Shown: positions 35,094 through 44,078, numbered from the stretch's first letter. The stretch: DNA of 64,000 nt from DASYPQ01 sp036006425 (GCA_036006425.1 DASYPQ010000020.1:1-64000), one strand, 5' to 3'. Notes: a model not told the origin generated them from the sequence alone. A program made the numbers and translations.

Positions 35094-36082
35094 GTCCGAG
35101 CCGGGTCGCGCCGTCCTCCGAGCGTGATCCAGCCGACGATCCCGATCGCCGAGAGCACCGCCACCGCGATGCGCACCTCGGCCGGCGCGTGCGGGCTGAC
35201 GAATCCCTCGATCGTCCCCGCGAGGAACAGCATCGGGAACACCGGCGCGAGCAGCCGCCACGCGCGGCGGCTCTCGAGGCTCATCGCGTGGCGTCTCGAC
35301 CACGGTCCCGGCGCGATCCACGCGCGCACGAGCACGAGCCCCGCGGCGCCCGCGAGCACGATCGCCTGGATCTCGAGCACGCCGTGGCACCACAGGATCG
35401 ACGAGATCGCTCCCGCCTGTCCCCAGTGCGCCGCCACCGCCGTATACGTGCCGAGCATCAGCCCGTTCAGTCCGAGGAGCAGCAGGAACGCGGGCGGCAC
35501 GAGGCCCGATCCGAAGAACAGGATCCCGACGCTCATGTTGTGCGTCATGATCCAGCCCGCCGTCTCGGGAGAATGTCCGATGCCGAACGTGAAGTTCCCC
35601 CGGAACGGCTGGCCGTCCGCGGTCGCCTCGAGCTGCGAGATCTCGGTCGACACCATCTCGGGCGACATGAGCGACCACGCGACGTCGAGATCGTTCCTCA
35701 CCGCGAAGAACGAGACGACCGCGATGCCGTACATCAGGCCGAACGAGGCCGCGATTACCTTCCATTCGCCGCGGATCGTGCGCGGAACCTCGCCCAGGAG
35801 GAATTCGAGCAGGCGCTCGAGCAGACCTCCGCGCGGTCGCTCGAGCCCGCGGTGCAGCAGGGCGTGCGCGCGCGCGAGGAGGATCTTCACCGGCTCCTCG
35901 GCGCCGCTCGTCGCCGCGCCGCTCGTCCTCAGTCGTGCGAGGTAGGACGCGGCGAAGCGGTAGAGGCGGGGGAGCTCGAGGAGCTCGTTCTCCGGGAGCG
36001 AGCGGATTCCGCCTCGGTACACGCGATCGAGGAGCTCGCGGAGGCGCTGGAGGCGCGCCGCATCTTCGTTCTCGAGGACCAT
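35090..36082 (-). CDS. Stage II sporulation protein M-like (DUF95) membrane protein
   Basis: This 330-residue protein has a soluble helical N-terminus (about 1-100: LQRLRELLDRVYRGG; YRFAASYLARLR) followed by about six membrane helices. The hallmark of the SpoIIM/DUF95 family, MTHNMSVGILFFGSGL, occurs near residues 180-195, followed by WCHGVLEIQAIVLAGAAG, both strongly conserved. In non-sporulating bacteria these proteins flank RDD and MoxR/DUF58 genes, as here. The start ATG 36082 precedes the conserved helical domain; longer frames are shadows of the RDD gene's upstream region. Confidence 0.85.
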   Translation of the reverse strand: MVLENEDAARLQRLRELLDRVYRGGIRSLPENELLELPRLYRFAASYLARLRTSGAATSGAEEPVKILLARAHALLHRGLERPRGGLLERLLEFLLGEVPRTIRGEWKVIAASFGLMYGIAVVSFFAVRNDLDVAWSLMSPEMVSTEISQLEATADGQPFRGNFTFGIGHSPETAGWIMTHNMSVGILFFGSGLVPPAFLLLLGLNGLMLGTYTAVAAHWGQAGAISSILWCHGVLEIQAIVLAGAAGLVLVRAWIAPGPWSRRHAMSLESRRAWRLLAPVFPMLFLAGTIEGFVSPHAPAEVRIAVAVLSAIGIVGWITLGGRRDPART

Positions 36083-36156
36083 GGGCGGGGATTGTGCGTG
36101 TTCTCCGGTGCGCTCGCCATGTTGCCGCGGGGCGTTCCGTCGGCGATCATCCGCGC

Positions 36157-36909
36157 ATGACGACGCTCGCGGTGGCCACGTCGGAAGGCGTGGAGCTCCG
36201 GCACGACATCGCCGGCGCCGGGAGCCGGTTCGCGGCGGGTGTGCTCGACGGCCTCCTGTTCGGGATCGGGTACATGGCGGTCGTGATCGCCGTCCTGATC
36301 CCGGTCTCGTTCGATCCGTCCGGCCTGTCGGGCTTCGTCGCCGGCCTGGTGCTCGGCGGGGGCGTGCTCGCGATCCTCGCGTACCACGTGCTCTACCACG
36401 CGTTCTGGGAAGGGCAGACGCCGGGGAAGCGCGCGCTCGGGATCCGCGTGCTGTCCGCGGACGGACACCCGGCGACGCTGATGCAGCTCGTGATGCGCGC
36501 GCTCTTGTGGCCGATCGACGTGCTGCTGACGGTGCCGTTGCCCGTGGGGATGATCGTGATCGCCGCGACGCCGAAGCATCAGCGGCTGGGCGATCTGTTC
36601 GCCGGGACGCTCGTGGTGCGGACCGCCGGAGCGTCGCGCGCCGCAGAACCGTACGCGAGCGCCACGTGGTCGTCGCTCCCGCAGCACACGCTCCCGCTGA
36701 CACCCGGCGCCGCCGCGCACTTCACAGCCGAGGACCGCGCGTTCCTGCGCGACCTCTTGACGCGCATGGACCTCGCGCCGGAGAAGCGACGCACGCTGTT
36801 CATCGCCGCCGCGAAGCACTACGCCGATCGCCTCGGCCTGGGACCGTTCGCCGACGCGCGGATCGCGATCCCGGAGCTGTATCTCTACGCGCGCGAGCAC
36901 GCGTCGTAG
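36157..36909 (+). CDS. RDD-family membrane protein
   Basis: This 250-residue protein has an RDD domain with three or four helices in residues about 20-150. The characteristic motifs are AGVLDGLLFGIG (the RDD-type Arg/Asp pair is reduced to Asp30), FWEGQTPGKRALGIRVLS and QRLGDLFAGTLVV. The C-terminal 95 residues are soluble, ending in a helical domain FTAEDRAFLRDLLTRM. It is divergent from the SpoIIM-like gene (74 bp between starts), a classic partner arrangement. RDD proteins have been linked to ion transport and membrane-complex assembly; no substrate is evident. Confidence 0.85.
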   Translation: MTTLAVATSEGVELRHDIAGAGSRFAAGVLDGLLFGIGYMAVVIAVLIPVSFDPSGLSGFVAGLVLGGGVLAILAYHVLYHAFWEGQTPGKRALGIRVLSADGHPATLMQLVMRALLWPIDVLLTVPLPVGMIVIAATPKHQRLGDLFAGTLVVRTAGASRAAEPYASATWSSLPQHTLPLTPGAAAHFTAEDRAFLRDLLTRMDLAPEKRRTLFIAAAKHYADRLGLGPFADARIAIPELYLYAREHAS

Positions 36910-36913
36910 GAGC

Positions 36914-38938
36914 TCATCGCGTCGATTCGAGTGTCTTGGAGAGCCACGTCGACCAATCCCGTTGATCGGGAGATCCGGGCCGGACGTCGCCGAGGTCGCA
37001 CCCGACGAATGTGTACTGGTCGTTGATGGGCCCACATAGAGCGAAGACGGCATGCGGCTCGTTTCGGCGCGGCCCGAACCAGGAGACGTGCCAGCGATCG
37101 AAGACCGAGTTCGGCTCGGCGAAGAGCACCCGCAACGCGGCCGGTCCGCGTTCACCGGGGGGTCCCTCGATCGACCACGAACCACTTGCCGTGACGCTGA
37201 AGTCCTGACGGATGAGCGCGATCCGCATCCGATCCTCCAGCTGCTCGAGTCGCTCCGCAGAGGTGCGCGCAAGGCTCGCCTCGGCTGGCCTGTCGAGAAC
37301 GGGGACGAACGGCGCGCCCTGCACCCGCGAAGCAGCCAGCGTCGCGCAGAAACCGTCGAGCAGGATGAGCGAACCCAAGAGGGTGGCCGTCGAGACGATC
37401 GCAGGTCTCCAATCATGGCGGGAGGACGACTTTGCGCTGAGCGCCAATGCGGCTGCCGCCAACAAGAGTGGTGCGAGAAACAGGAGCACACCGGGACTCC
37501 AGAGTCGCTCTCGGTCGAGGGACGACATCACGCCGGGCAGGAACACCACGTTCTTGAGCGGAGCAGCCCACTCGAGATGCATGCGCGACAGGAGCGCTGG
37601 CAGGAGCTTGGTCTCGAGCGCGCGCATCGAGTCCGGATCGCTCGGTCCCGCCCGGTAGTCGGGGGCGAGGCTCGGGAACAGCGAGACCTGCGCGGCGAAG
37701 AGCGTGAACAACCCGAGACCAAGCAGTGCGAGCGCCGCGAGATGTCGTGCGGCCCTTGCACCGCGAGGCTCGTTCTTCAATGCTTCGTCGAGTTCCGGCC
37801 TGGCCTTGATCGCGTGCTCGATCTGCGACCAGAACGTCGCTCCGACGAGCGCCATCCCGACGGTGAACCACCACGCTCCGCCGTTGAACATGAGTCCGAC
37901 GAGCGGCCAGAGCACGAGGAACGTCAGGAAGAACTCCCACGGCTTGTTCGGGTGCACCACGACGCGCACCTGGGCGCGCTTCGCGGGACGAGCGTGCCGT
38001 CCCACGTCCTCCACGTCCGTCTTCACCTCGACCGCGTGCTGGTACCGCCGCTCGGGCGTCCGCTCGAGGCTCTTCAGCACGATGTCGTCGAACCGCACGT
38101 CGACCTCGATCCGCTTCGACGGCAGCTCGAACTTTCCGCGCGGCAGCTCGCCCGTCAGCATCTCGTAGAAGACGACGCCGAGCGAATAGATGTCCGCGCG
38201 GTGATCGACGTCGCGCGATCCGCGCAGCTGCTCGGGCGCCATGTAGTGCGGCGTCCCGACGATCTGGTCGACCTCCGTCAGCGACACCTCGCGCGCGTCC
38301 GTGCCCACGAGCTTCGCCAGGCCGAAGTCGGCGATCTTCACGCGTCCCTTCAGGTCGATCAGCACGTTCTCCGGCTTGATGTCGCGGTGCACCACGCCTT
38401 CGTCGTGCGCGAACTGCAGCGCCTCGCAGATCTGCGGCACGATCGCGAGCGCCTGCGCCGGCTCCAGCAGCCCGCGCTGCATCAGCGTGCGCAGATTCGT
38501 GCCCTCGACGAGCTCGAGCACGAGGAAGAACAGGCCCTCGCGCTCGCCGAAGTCGTACAGCTTGACGACGTTCGGGTGATCGAGCCGCGCGAGCACCATC
38601 GCTTCGCGCCGGAACCGCTCCGCGAACGTCGGATCGTCACTCGGATCGAGCGCGAGCACCTTGAGCGCGATCGGCCGCTCGATCCGCGTCTGCCGCGCCC
38701 GGTACACGGCGCCCATCCCGCCCTCGCCGATCAGGCCGAGCACTTCGAGCTCGGGGAAACGCCGCGCGATCTCCTCGACGGTCGGCGCAGCGCGCCGGCG
38801 GGGTCGCGGAACGGAGCGCGAGGTGCCGGGCGCGGGCTCGGGCGGCGTCCGGCCGAGCTCGAGCAGACAGCGCGGGCAGGTTTCGTCGGTGGATGCGCGC
38901 TTCGTTCCGCAGCGCGGGCAGGTCGTGATGTCGCTCAT
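36914..38938 (-). CDS. Zinc-ribbon transmembrane Ser/Thr protein kinase
   Basis: The 674-residue kinase begins with a zinc ribbon (CPRC at 7-10 and CPRC at 21-24), then a Hanks-type kinase domain (about 63-330): GEGGMG at 71-76, Lys93, HRDIKPEN at 184-191 with catalytic Asp186, DFG at 204-206 and APEQ. After it come helices at about 335-360, 395-415 and 490-530 and a C-terminal sensor-like domain without recognisable similarity. The gene is 51 bp downstream of an ECF-type sigma factor and on the same strand, a pair repeatedly met in Planctomycetota and relatives, where the kinase may control the sigma factor by phosphorylation (known for some groups; inferred here). Confidence 0.92.
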   Translation of the reverse strand: MSDITTCPRCGTKRASTDETCPRCLLELGRTPPEPAPGTSRSVPRPRRRAAPTVEEIARRFPELEVLGLIGEGGMGAVYRARQTRIERPIALKVLALDPSDDPTFAERFRREAMVLARLDHPNVVKLYDFGEREGLFFLVLELVEGTNLRTLMQRGLLEPAQALAIVPQICEALQFAHDEGVVHRDIKPENVLIDLKGRVKIADFGLAKLVGTDAREVSLTEVDQIVGTPHYMAPEQLRGSRDVDHRADIYSLGVVFYEMLTGELPRGKFELPSKRIEVDVRFDDIVLKSLERTPERRYQHAVEVKTDVEDVGRHARPAKRAQVRVVVHPNKPWEFFLTFLVLWPLVGLMFNGGAWWFTVGMALVGATFWSQIEHAIKARPELDEALKNEPRGARAARHLAALALLGLGLFTLFAAQVSLFPSLAPDYRAGPSDPDSMRALETKLLPALLSRMHLEWAAPLKNVVFLPGVMSSLDRERLWSPGVLLFLAPLLLAAAALALSAKSSSRHDWRPAIVSTATLLGSLILLDGFCATLAASRVQGAPFVPVLDRPAEASLARTSAERLEQLEDRMRIALIRQDFSVTASGSWSIEGPPGERGPAALRVLFAEPNSVFDRWHVSWFGPRRNEPHAVFALCGPINDQYTFVGCDLGDVRPGSPDQRDWSTWLSKTLESTR

Positions 38939-38989
38939 GGCCGGGTGTGAAGCGCCCGCCGCGCCCGATTTCCGGGCGATCCGGTTTTC

Positions 38990-39745
38990 CTAGGACCCGA
39001 GCGCATCCAGGAGCTCCGCGAGCTCGACGTCGACGTCTCCCGCGTCGGCGACCGTCTCCGCGACCTCGAGCCTCAGGAGCTCGCCGAACCGCTTGCGCAG
39101 CCGGTGGAGCGCGATGCGGACCGCGTTCTCGGTCTTGTCGAGCTCGCGCGCGATCGCGGCCTGCTCCGCGCCGCTCGCCTCCGCGGTGAGGAACGGCCGC
39201 AGGCGCGCGAACAAGGCCTCGCGACCCGCGTGCTTCCACTCCGCCGCGAGCGCGGAGAGTGCCCGCGCGGAGAGCTCGCGCGCCCACTCGCGCTCGAACA
39301 CGCGTTCCGGCGCGTCGGCGACGGAGAACTCGGCGGAGTACCGGCGCTGCGCCTCGGCCTCGTCGATCGAGAGGCGCGCGCGTCCGCCGCCGCGCTTCTC
39401 CGCGCGATCGCGGTCCCACGCGTTCGCGAGGTAGTTCGTGAGCGCGCCGAGGAGGAAGGAACGGAAGCGGCCGCGCTCCTTGTCCGCCGCGGCGAGATCC
39501 TGCTTCTCGATGAGCCGCGCGAAGAATCCCTGCACCGCGTCCTGTGCCGCGTGGTGATCGAGCCCGCGGCGGCGCGCGAAGGCGTACAGGGGGAACCAGT
39601 ACGTCCCGCACAGGCTCTCGAGCGCGTCGCGCGCCTCGCGCGAACCCGAACCCGCGCGCGCGACGAGGCTCCAGCGCGTCGTGAAGAACCGCTCGCGAGC
39701 CCCGAGCGAGCCGCGGGCATCGAGCGGGGAGTGATCGCGGCCCAC
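38990..39745 (-). CDS. ECF-type RNA polymerase sigma factor
   Basis: The 251-residue protein has ECF regions 2 and 4: FFTTRWSLVARAG at the start, AAQDAVQGFFARLIEK (region 2 core), and a C-terminal helix-turn-helix KTENAVRIALHRLRKRFG. An extended linker (about 95-165) separates them, as in the long, kinase-associated ECF groups rather than RpoE. No anti-sigma factor gene is adjacent; the next gene is the Ser/Thr kinase. Translation starts at GTG 39745; TAGAGT reading leftward at 39758-39753 could be its -10. The M50 protease gene lies 27 bp upstream on the same strand. Confidence 0.85.
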   Translation of the reverse strand: MGRDHSPLDARGSLGARERFFTTRWSLVARAGSGSREARDALESLCGTYWFPLYAFARRRGLDHHAAQDAVQGFFARLIEKQDLAAADKERGRFRSFLLGALTNYLANAWDRDRAEKRGGGRARLSIDEAEAQRRYSAEFSVADAPERVFEREWARELSARALSALAAEWKHAGREALFARLRPFLTAEASGAEQAAIARELDKTENAVRIALHRLRKRFGELLRLEVAETVADAGDVDVELAELLDALGS

Positions 39746-39772
39746 GCCGCGAACTCTAGCACCGCCGGGAGC

Positions 39773-40654
39773 TCAGGCCTCGTCGGCCGGGAAGGAGCGC
39801 AACGGCCCGCGGAAGTGCTCGAGCCGCTCGATCTCCGATTCGCTGAATCCGCCGGGCGGCGCGTGGCGCGGCGGCACGGCGCCGGCGGGCGCGCGCGCGT
39901 ACTCGGTCTGCGTCGGCGTCTGCGTCCATCCCGTCGCGCGCGCGGCGAACGCGCGGAACGCGGCGAGCGGGTCGAGACCGTGACGCGCGCGGACGGCGTG
40001 GAGCTCCTGCGAGCCCGCCCACCAGACGAAGAGGGCGACGAGGACGAAGCTGACGCTCTGGAGGCCGAGGATGCCGACCGTGAGGCAGCCGAACAGCGCG
40101 AGGCCGAACGCGAGCACCCTCCCGACCCGGACGGCGCGTTCCGTGGCGCCGAGCCAGTCCCCGTTGCGGCCGAGGAACGCCCGCAGGAGCCGCCCGCCGT
40201 CCATCGGGAACGCCGGGATCAGGTTGAACCCGCCGAGCCCGACGTTCGCGACGAAGAAGTAGCTGATCCAGGTCGCGTACGTGGCGGAGGCCGTGTCGTA
40301 GAGGTTCGCGTGAAGCCAGAAAGGGAACGCGATCGCCGCGAGCACGAAGTTCAACGCCGGGCCCGCGATGGCGACCCAGCCCTCGATGCGGCTCGACTCG
40401 GGGATCTCGCTCATCCGCGCCATGCCGCCGAGCGGCCAGAGCGTGATGTCGAGGACCTTCAGCCCGAAGCGCATCGCGACGACGCTATGGGCGAGCTCGT
40501 GCAGCAGGACGATCCCGAAGAGGGTGACGATCAGGAGCCCTGCGATCAGGGCTTTCTCCGACCGCAGGACGACGAAGCCGAACAGGACGAGGAGCAGGAC
40601 GTGCACCCGGATCGTGATCCCGAGGACGCTGCCGAGCTTGAGGGAACCGTTCAA
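39773..40654 (-). CDS. M50 family site-2-type metalloprotease
   Basis: The 293-residue intramembrane protease has HELAH at 52-56 in the first long helix and the second zinc-ligand motif NLIPAFPMDGG with Asp152, both canonical for site-2 proteases of the Rip/SpoIVFB type. There are about five or six membrane helices and a C-terminal tail (about 225-293) ending in a short acidic region; no CBS pair is present. Start is TTG 40654 with no visible Shine-Dalgarno; a TAGAAT box on the same strand lies at 40690-40685. Standing in front of an ECF sigma factor suggests, but does not prove, a role in signal-dependent proteolysis. Confidence 0.85.
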   Translation of the reverse strand: MNGSLKLGSVLGITIRVHVLLLVLFGFVVLRSEKALIAGLLIVTLFGIVLLHELAHSVVAMRFGLKVLDITLWPLGGMARMSEIPESSRIEGWVAIAGPALNFVLAAIAFPFWLHANLYDTASATYATWISYFFVANVGLGGFNLIPAFPMDGGRLLRAFLGRNGDWLGATERAVRVGRVLAFGLALFGCLTVGILGLQSVSFVLVALFVWWAGSQELHAVRARHGLDPLAAFRAFAARATGWTQTPTQTEYARAPAGAVPPRHAPPGGFSESEIERLEHFRGPLRSFPADEA

Positions 40655-40736
40655 GGTCGCGAATGTGGGCCGGCGAAGCGGGCGATTCTAGCGCCGACGT
40701 CGGGAGGCTATTCGCGATCGCCGGGGAAAAGCCGGC

Positions 40737-40742
40737 TAGGAT
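40737..40742 (+). promoter_or_regulatory. Candidate -10 box (TAGGAT) for the AOR-like gene
   Basis: TAGGAT lies 8 nt upstream of ATG 40751. No ribosome-binding site fits in the remaining space, and no clear -35 is seen. Confidence 0.35.
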
Positions 40743-40750
40743 CGTGATCG

Positions 40751-42751
40751 ATGGATCGCCGCCCGACCGTCCTCACCGTCGATCTCACGCGCCTCGCCGC
40801 CGGGGCGCCGCGGCGCGTGCCGCCCGCGCCGTGGCGCGGGTCGACGGAGGCGATCGACCGCGTCGGCTCCTGGTCGGGCAGCGCGCTCGCGCTCGCGCTG
40901 CTCCATGAGCACGCTCCCGCCACTCCGGACGAGCCGGCGCCCCTCGTCCTCGCGGTCGGCGAGTGCGTGCGGCGCGGCATCCCGACCGCCGCGCGCGCGA
41001 CGGTCGCCTCGCGCTCGCCGTTGACGGGCCTCCTCGCCGAGGGCCAGGTCGGCAGCGACCTCGGGAGACGCTTCGCGCGCATCGCGGACGCACTCGTCGT
41101 CGACGGCGCGACGAAGGTCCCCGCCGCCGTGCTGATCCTGTCGGAGGACGGTGCGGTCGAGCTCGCGAGCTTCCAGCAGCTCGCGGGTGCCGATCCACTG
41201 ACGATCCACCGCGCGATCACGGCCGCCCTCGGCCCGTGCGCGACGCTGCGCACCGGGCGCGGCGGAGCGCGCGGGATCCCGTTCGCGTGTCTCGCGGCGG
41301 GGGACGATCCGCAGAGCTTCGTCGGCCGCGGCGGACTCGGCGCGGTGCTCGGGCGCCTCGGGCTCTCCGCGATCGCCGTGCGCGCGGATCCGGTCGAGCC
41401 GGACTCCGACGTCGAGGGATCGCGCATCGTGCGGCTCCTCGCGCGCTCGCCGCGCCTGCGCGCGCGCGCGGAGGGCGGCACGTTCGAGATCGCGGACGCG
41501 CTCGCGGCCGGAGGGCAACTGGTCGCCGGCGCGCGCGCGTGGAGCGGGCGCGTCGCCGCCGCGGAGCGCACGCGCAGCGGCTGCGAGGGCTGCCCGACTC
41601 CGTGCGGCTTCGTGTTCGAGCGCGGGTTCCCCGCGCAGGAGCCGGGCGAGGAGGGGCGGCGCCAGGGTGCGCGCTTCGGGGCGCTGTACGCGCTCGGCCC
41701 CGCGCTGGGTCTCGCGAATCCCGACGACGCGCTCGCGCTCCTCGCGGCGTGCGACGCGGCGGCGATCGACGCGATCGAGACGGGCGCCGTGCTCGCGAGC
41801 GCTGCGGGCGCGCGCGGCGACCGCGACGCGCTGCTCGCGCGGATCGAGGATCTCGTGGAAACGGGAGACGTGCACGCTCCCGCGCGACGCCAGACCCTGC
41901 GCGCGGACGGGAGCCTCGCCGCTCGGCTCGGCCAGTACGCGGGCGCGCGCGGGTCCGATCCGATGCGGACGCTCCCGTTCCTGCTCGCCGACGCGCCGGC
42001 GTCGCGGCTCCGCGAGCTTCTCGCGCCGATCCCGCTGCCGCCCGGTTCCGAGGATCCGCGCGATCCCGCCGGGAAGGGCCGGATCGTGTGGTGGCACGAG
42101 AACCTGATGGCCGCGATCGACGCCTCGGGCTTCTGCGCCTTCTCCGCGGCGGGTCTGCTCGCCGACGGCGTCTGCACTCTCGACGAGCTCGCCGACGCGA
42201 TCGCGCCGGCGGCGCTCGAGCCGCGCACCGGCCGCGGGCTCCTCGCCGCCGGGGCCTCGATCGTCGCCGTCGCGCGCGATCTCGCGCGGCGCTACGGAGC
42301 GCGCACCGACGAGGATCCTCCCGCGGAGCTCTCTGCGCCGGGGATGTGGCCCGAATACGCCCGGCTGCGCGGGAGCGAGAGCTTCGGACCCGGGTCGATC
42401 CTCGAACGCGCCGAGCGACTTCTGGAGGAAGAGTCGGCGAAGCCCGCCGCCGCGGTCCCTCCGGAGCGGGCGCGCCGGCCCGGGCACGTCCTCCTCCACT
42501 GCGTCGGGCCGCTCGCGCGGGAGCTCGACGGCGTCACGCGCCTCGAGCTCGGGTTGCCCGCACCCCTCGTCGACGTGCTCGCCGCGATCGTGCGCGAGCA
42601 CCCGCGCGCGCAGCGCTACCTCCTGCGGGATCGCGAGTCTCTCGCGGCCGCTTACCGGGCCTCGCGGCGCCTGCTTCCTGAAGATCTCGTCAACGACGGC
42701 GACGAACTCGATCTCGTCGTGGCTCTGAGCGGCGGCTCGTCCCTATCCTGA
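40751..42751 (+). CDS. Aldehyde:ferredoxin oxidoreductase-like protein with C-terminal MoaD/ThiS-like domain
   Basis: The 666-residue protein is a divergent member of the tungsten/molybdenum AOR family. The [4Fe-4S] ligands fit C278-X2-C281-X3-C285 (motif CEGCPTPC) plus Cys462 in DASGFCAFS after HENLMAAI, the same layout as in archaeal AOR. The N-terminal AOR domain is shortened and has little pterin-binding similarity. Residues about 580-662 resemble MoaD/ThiS, with LVNDGDELDLVVALSGG; the usual terminal Gly-Gly (661-662) is followed by four more residues (SSLS). It may be a maturation or redox protein for pterin cofactor. Divergent from the M50 gene. Confidence 0.7.
   Translation: MDRRPTVLTVDLTRLAAGAPRRVPPAPWRGSTEAIDRVGSWSGSALALALLHEHAPATPDEPAPLVLAVGECVRRGIPTAARATVASRSPLTGLLAEGQVGSDLGRRFARIADALVVDGATKVPAAVLILSEDGAVELASFQQLAGADPLTIHRAITAALGPCATLRTGRGGARGIPFACLAAGDDPQSFVGRGGLGAVLGRLGLSAIAVRADPVEPDSDVEGSRIVRLLARSPRLRARAEGGTFEIADALAAGGQLVAGARAWSGRVAAAERTRSGCEGCPTPCGFVFERGFPAQEPGEEGRRQGARFGALYALGPALGLANPDDALALLAACDAAAIDAIETGAVLASAAGARGDRDALLARIEDLVETGDVHAPARRQTLRADGSLAARLGQYAGARGSDPMRTLPFLLADAPASRLRELLAPIPLPPGSEDPRDPAGKGRIVWWHENLMAAIDASGFCAFSAAGLLADGVCTLDELADAIAPAALEPRTGRGLLAAGASIVAVARDLARRYGARTDEDPPAELSAPGMWPEYARLRGSESFGPGSILERAERLLEEESAKPAAAVPPERARRPGHVLLHCVGPLARELDGVTRLELGLPAPLVDVLAAIVREHPRAQRYLLRDRESLAAAYRASRRLLPEDLVNDGDELDLVVALSGGSSLS
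42744..42749 (+). promoter_or_regulatory. Candidate -10 box (TATCCT) for the GT9 gene
   Basis: TATCCT overlaps the stop codon of the AOR-like gene and lies 8 nt before the GTG start at 42758. No -35 is recognised. Confidence 0.3.
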
Positions 42752-42757
42752 ACGGGC

Positions 42758-43825
42758 GTGACCCACATCCTCATCTTGAAGACCGCGGCGCTCGGCGACG
42801 TCCTCCGGACGACGTCGATCCTGCCCGGCCTGCACGAGCGCTACACGGACGCCTGGATCAGCTGGGTGACGGCGCGCGATGCCGTCGATCTCCTCCGCAC
42901 GCACCCGTTGATCCGCTCGGTCGTCGCCGTCGACACCGAGTCCGATTCGAGCGTCGCCGACGCGCTGACGCCGCTCTCGGCGACCTGCTGGGAGCGCGTG
43001 ATCTCGCTCGACGACGAGGCGCACATCGCGCGGATCGCGACCACGGTGCCGAGCAAGCGCCTGTCCGGCGCGTACGTGCGCGACGACGGGACGCTCGCGT
43101 ACACGCCGGACACGGCGCCCTGGTTCGACATGGGGCTCCTCTCGGTCCACGGGAAGACGGTCGCGGACCTGATGAAGATCCAGAACCGGAAGAGCCATCC
43201 CCAGATCTGCGCCGACATGCTCGGGCTGCGGATGGGGAAGCCCGAGCTCCATCTCCCGGCCGACTCGAAGTCCTTCGCGGACACCCTGGCCAAGCGCCAC
43301 GGGCTCGCCGCGCGCCGGCCCCTCGTCGGTCTGAACACCGGCGCGGGCGGGCGGTGGACGTCGAAGCAGCTCGACGTCGAGCGCACGGTCGCCGTCGCGG
43401 CGCGCGTGCACGCCGCGCGGTCCGGGAAGGTGAGCTTCCTCGTCCTCGGCGGGCCGCTCGAGGGCGAACGGAACCGCGAGATCATGGCGGGGCTCGAGCG
43501 GGCGGGCGTCGCCGGGTTCGACGGCGGGACGGACAACGCGCTCCTCGATTTCGCCGCCCTCGTCGGCGCGTGCGACGTGCTGCTCGCGAGCGACAGCCTC
43601 GCCCTGCACCTCGCCGTCGCGCAGTCCGTGCGCGTCGTCGCCTTCTTCGCGCCGACGTCCGCGGCGGAGATCGAGCTCTACGGCCGCGGCGAGAAGGTCG
43701 TCAGCACGTCGCCCGACGTCTGCTCGTACCGCCGCGACGCCGACAACTCGACCCTGACTCCGGAGCGCATCGCCGCGGCGCTGCTCCGGGAGATCGCCGC
43801 GGCGGAGCGCGAGCGCGGCGCATGA
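42758..43825 (+). CDS. Family 9 glycosyltransferase (heptosyltransferase-like)
   Basis: This 355-residue GT-B enzyme has the N-terminal ILILKTAALGDVLRTTSILP, typical of ADP-heptose:LPS heptosyltransferases, and a C-terminal donor site region with NTGAGGRWTSKQLD and ASDSLALHLAVAQSVRVVAFF. Its start is GTG 42758; the frame has no closer alternative near the family N-terminus. hldE at 61131 would supply ADP-heptose, so a heptose-containing lipopolysaccharide core is likely, though GT9 proteins can use other donors. It overlaps the next small gene by ATGA. Cys near 331 (DVCSYRRDAD) is not a known GT9 feature. Confidence 0.85.
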   Translation: MTHILILKTAALGDVLRTTSILPGLHERYTDAWISWVTARDAVDLLRTHPLIRSVVAVDTESDSSVADALTPLSATCWERVISLDDEAHIARIATTVPSKRLSGAYVRDDGTLAYTPDTAPWFDMGLLSVHGKTVADLMKIQNRKSHPQICADMLGLRMGKPELHLPADSKSFADTLAKRHGLAARRPLVGLNTGAGGRWTSKQLDVERTVAVAARVHAARSGKVSFLVLGGPLEGERNREIMAGLERAGVAGFDGGTDNALLDFAALVGACDVLLASDSLALHLAVAQSVRVVAFFAPTSAAEIELYGRGEKVVSTSPDVCSYRRDADNSTLTPERIAAALLREIAAAERERGA

Positions 43826-44028
43826 AGACGAAGGCGCTCTGGGGACTCGCGAAGCTCCTGGAGGCAGCCGGCCTCCTCGTCATCCTGGTCGGGGTCTTCT
43901 GGAGCGTTTCTCTCGGGTTCCAGGACCGCGGTCTCGAGTCGATGGGGATCGAGTTCCGGGGTCTCGCCGCGGGGGCGGTCTTGTTCGCGTTGGGTTGGAC
44001 CCTCGAGCGGGCCCTGGGCAGTCGCTGA
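43822..44028 (+). CDS. Small two-helix membrane protein
   Basis: This 68-residue protein comprises two hydrophobic helices (about 11-30 and 46-62) joined by a charged loop with GFQDRGLESMGIEF. ATG 43822 overlaps the GT9 stop, so it is translationally coupled. Homologues of such short, membrane-embedded proteins sit next to glycosyltransferase genes in some genomes, but I do not recognise a named family. It is likely real because the coupling, the helix pattern and the GC-rich codon pattern agree. Confidence 0.6.
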   Translation: MKTKALWGLAKLLEAAGLLVILVGVFWSVSLGFQDRGLESMGIEFRGLAAGAVLFALGWTLERALGSR

Positions 44029-44065
44029 TCGCCCCGAGACCCCTCCGCTCGCGCTCGACCTCCGT

Positions 44066-44071
44066 TATAGT
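44066..44071 (+). promoter_or_regulatory. Candidate -10 box (TATAGT) for the FG-GAP protein gene
   Basis: TATAGT lies 7 nt before ATG 44079 and is identical to the -10 of the promoter at 12799-12827, but without a recognisable -35. A start about 7 nt downstream would give a leaderless mRNA. Confidence 0.4.
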
Positions 44072-44078
44072 CGTCCCC

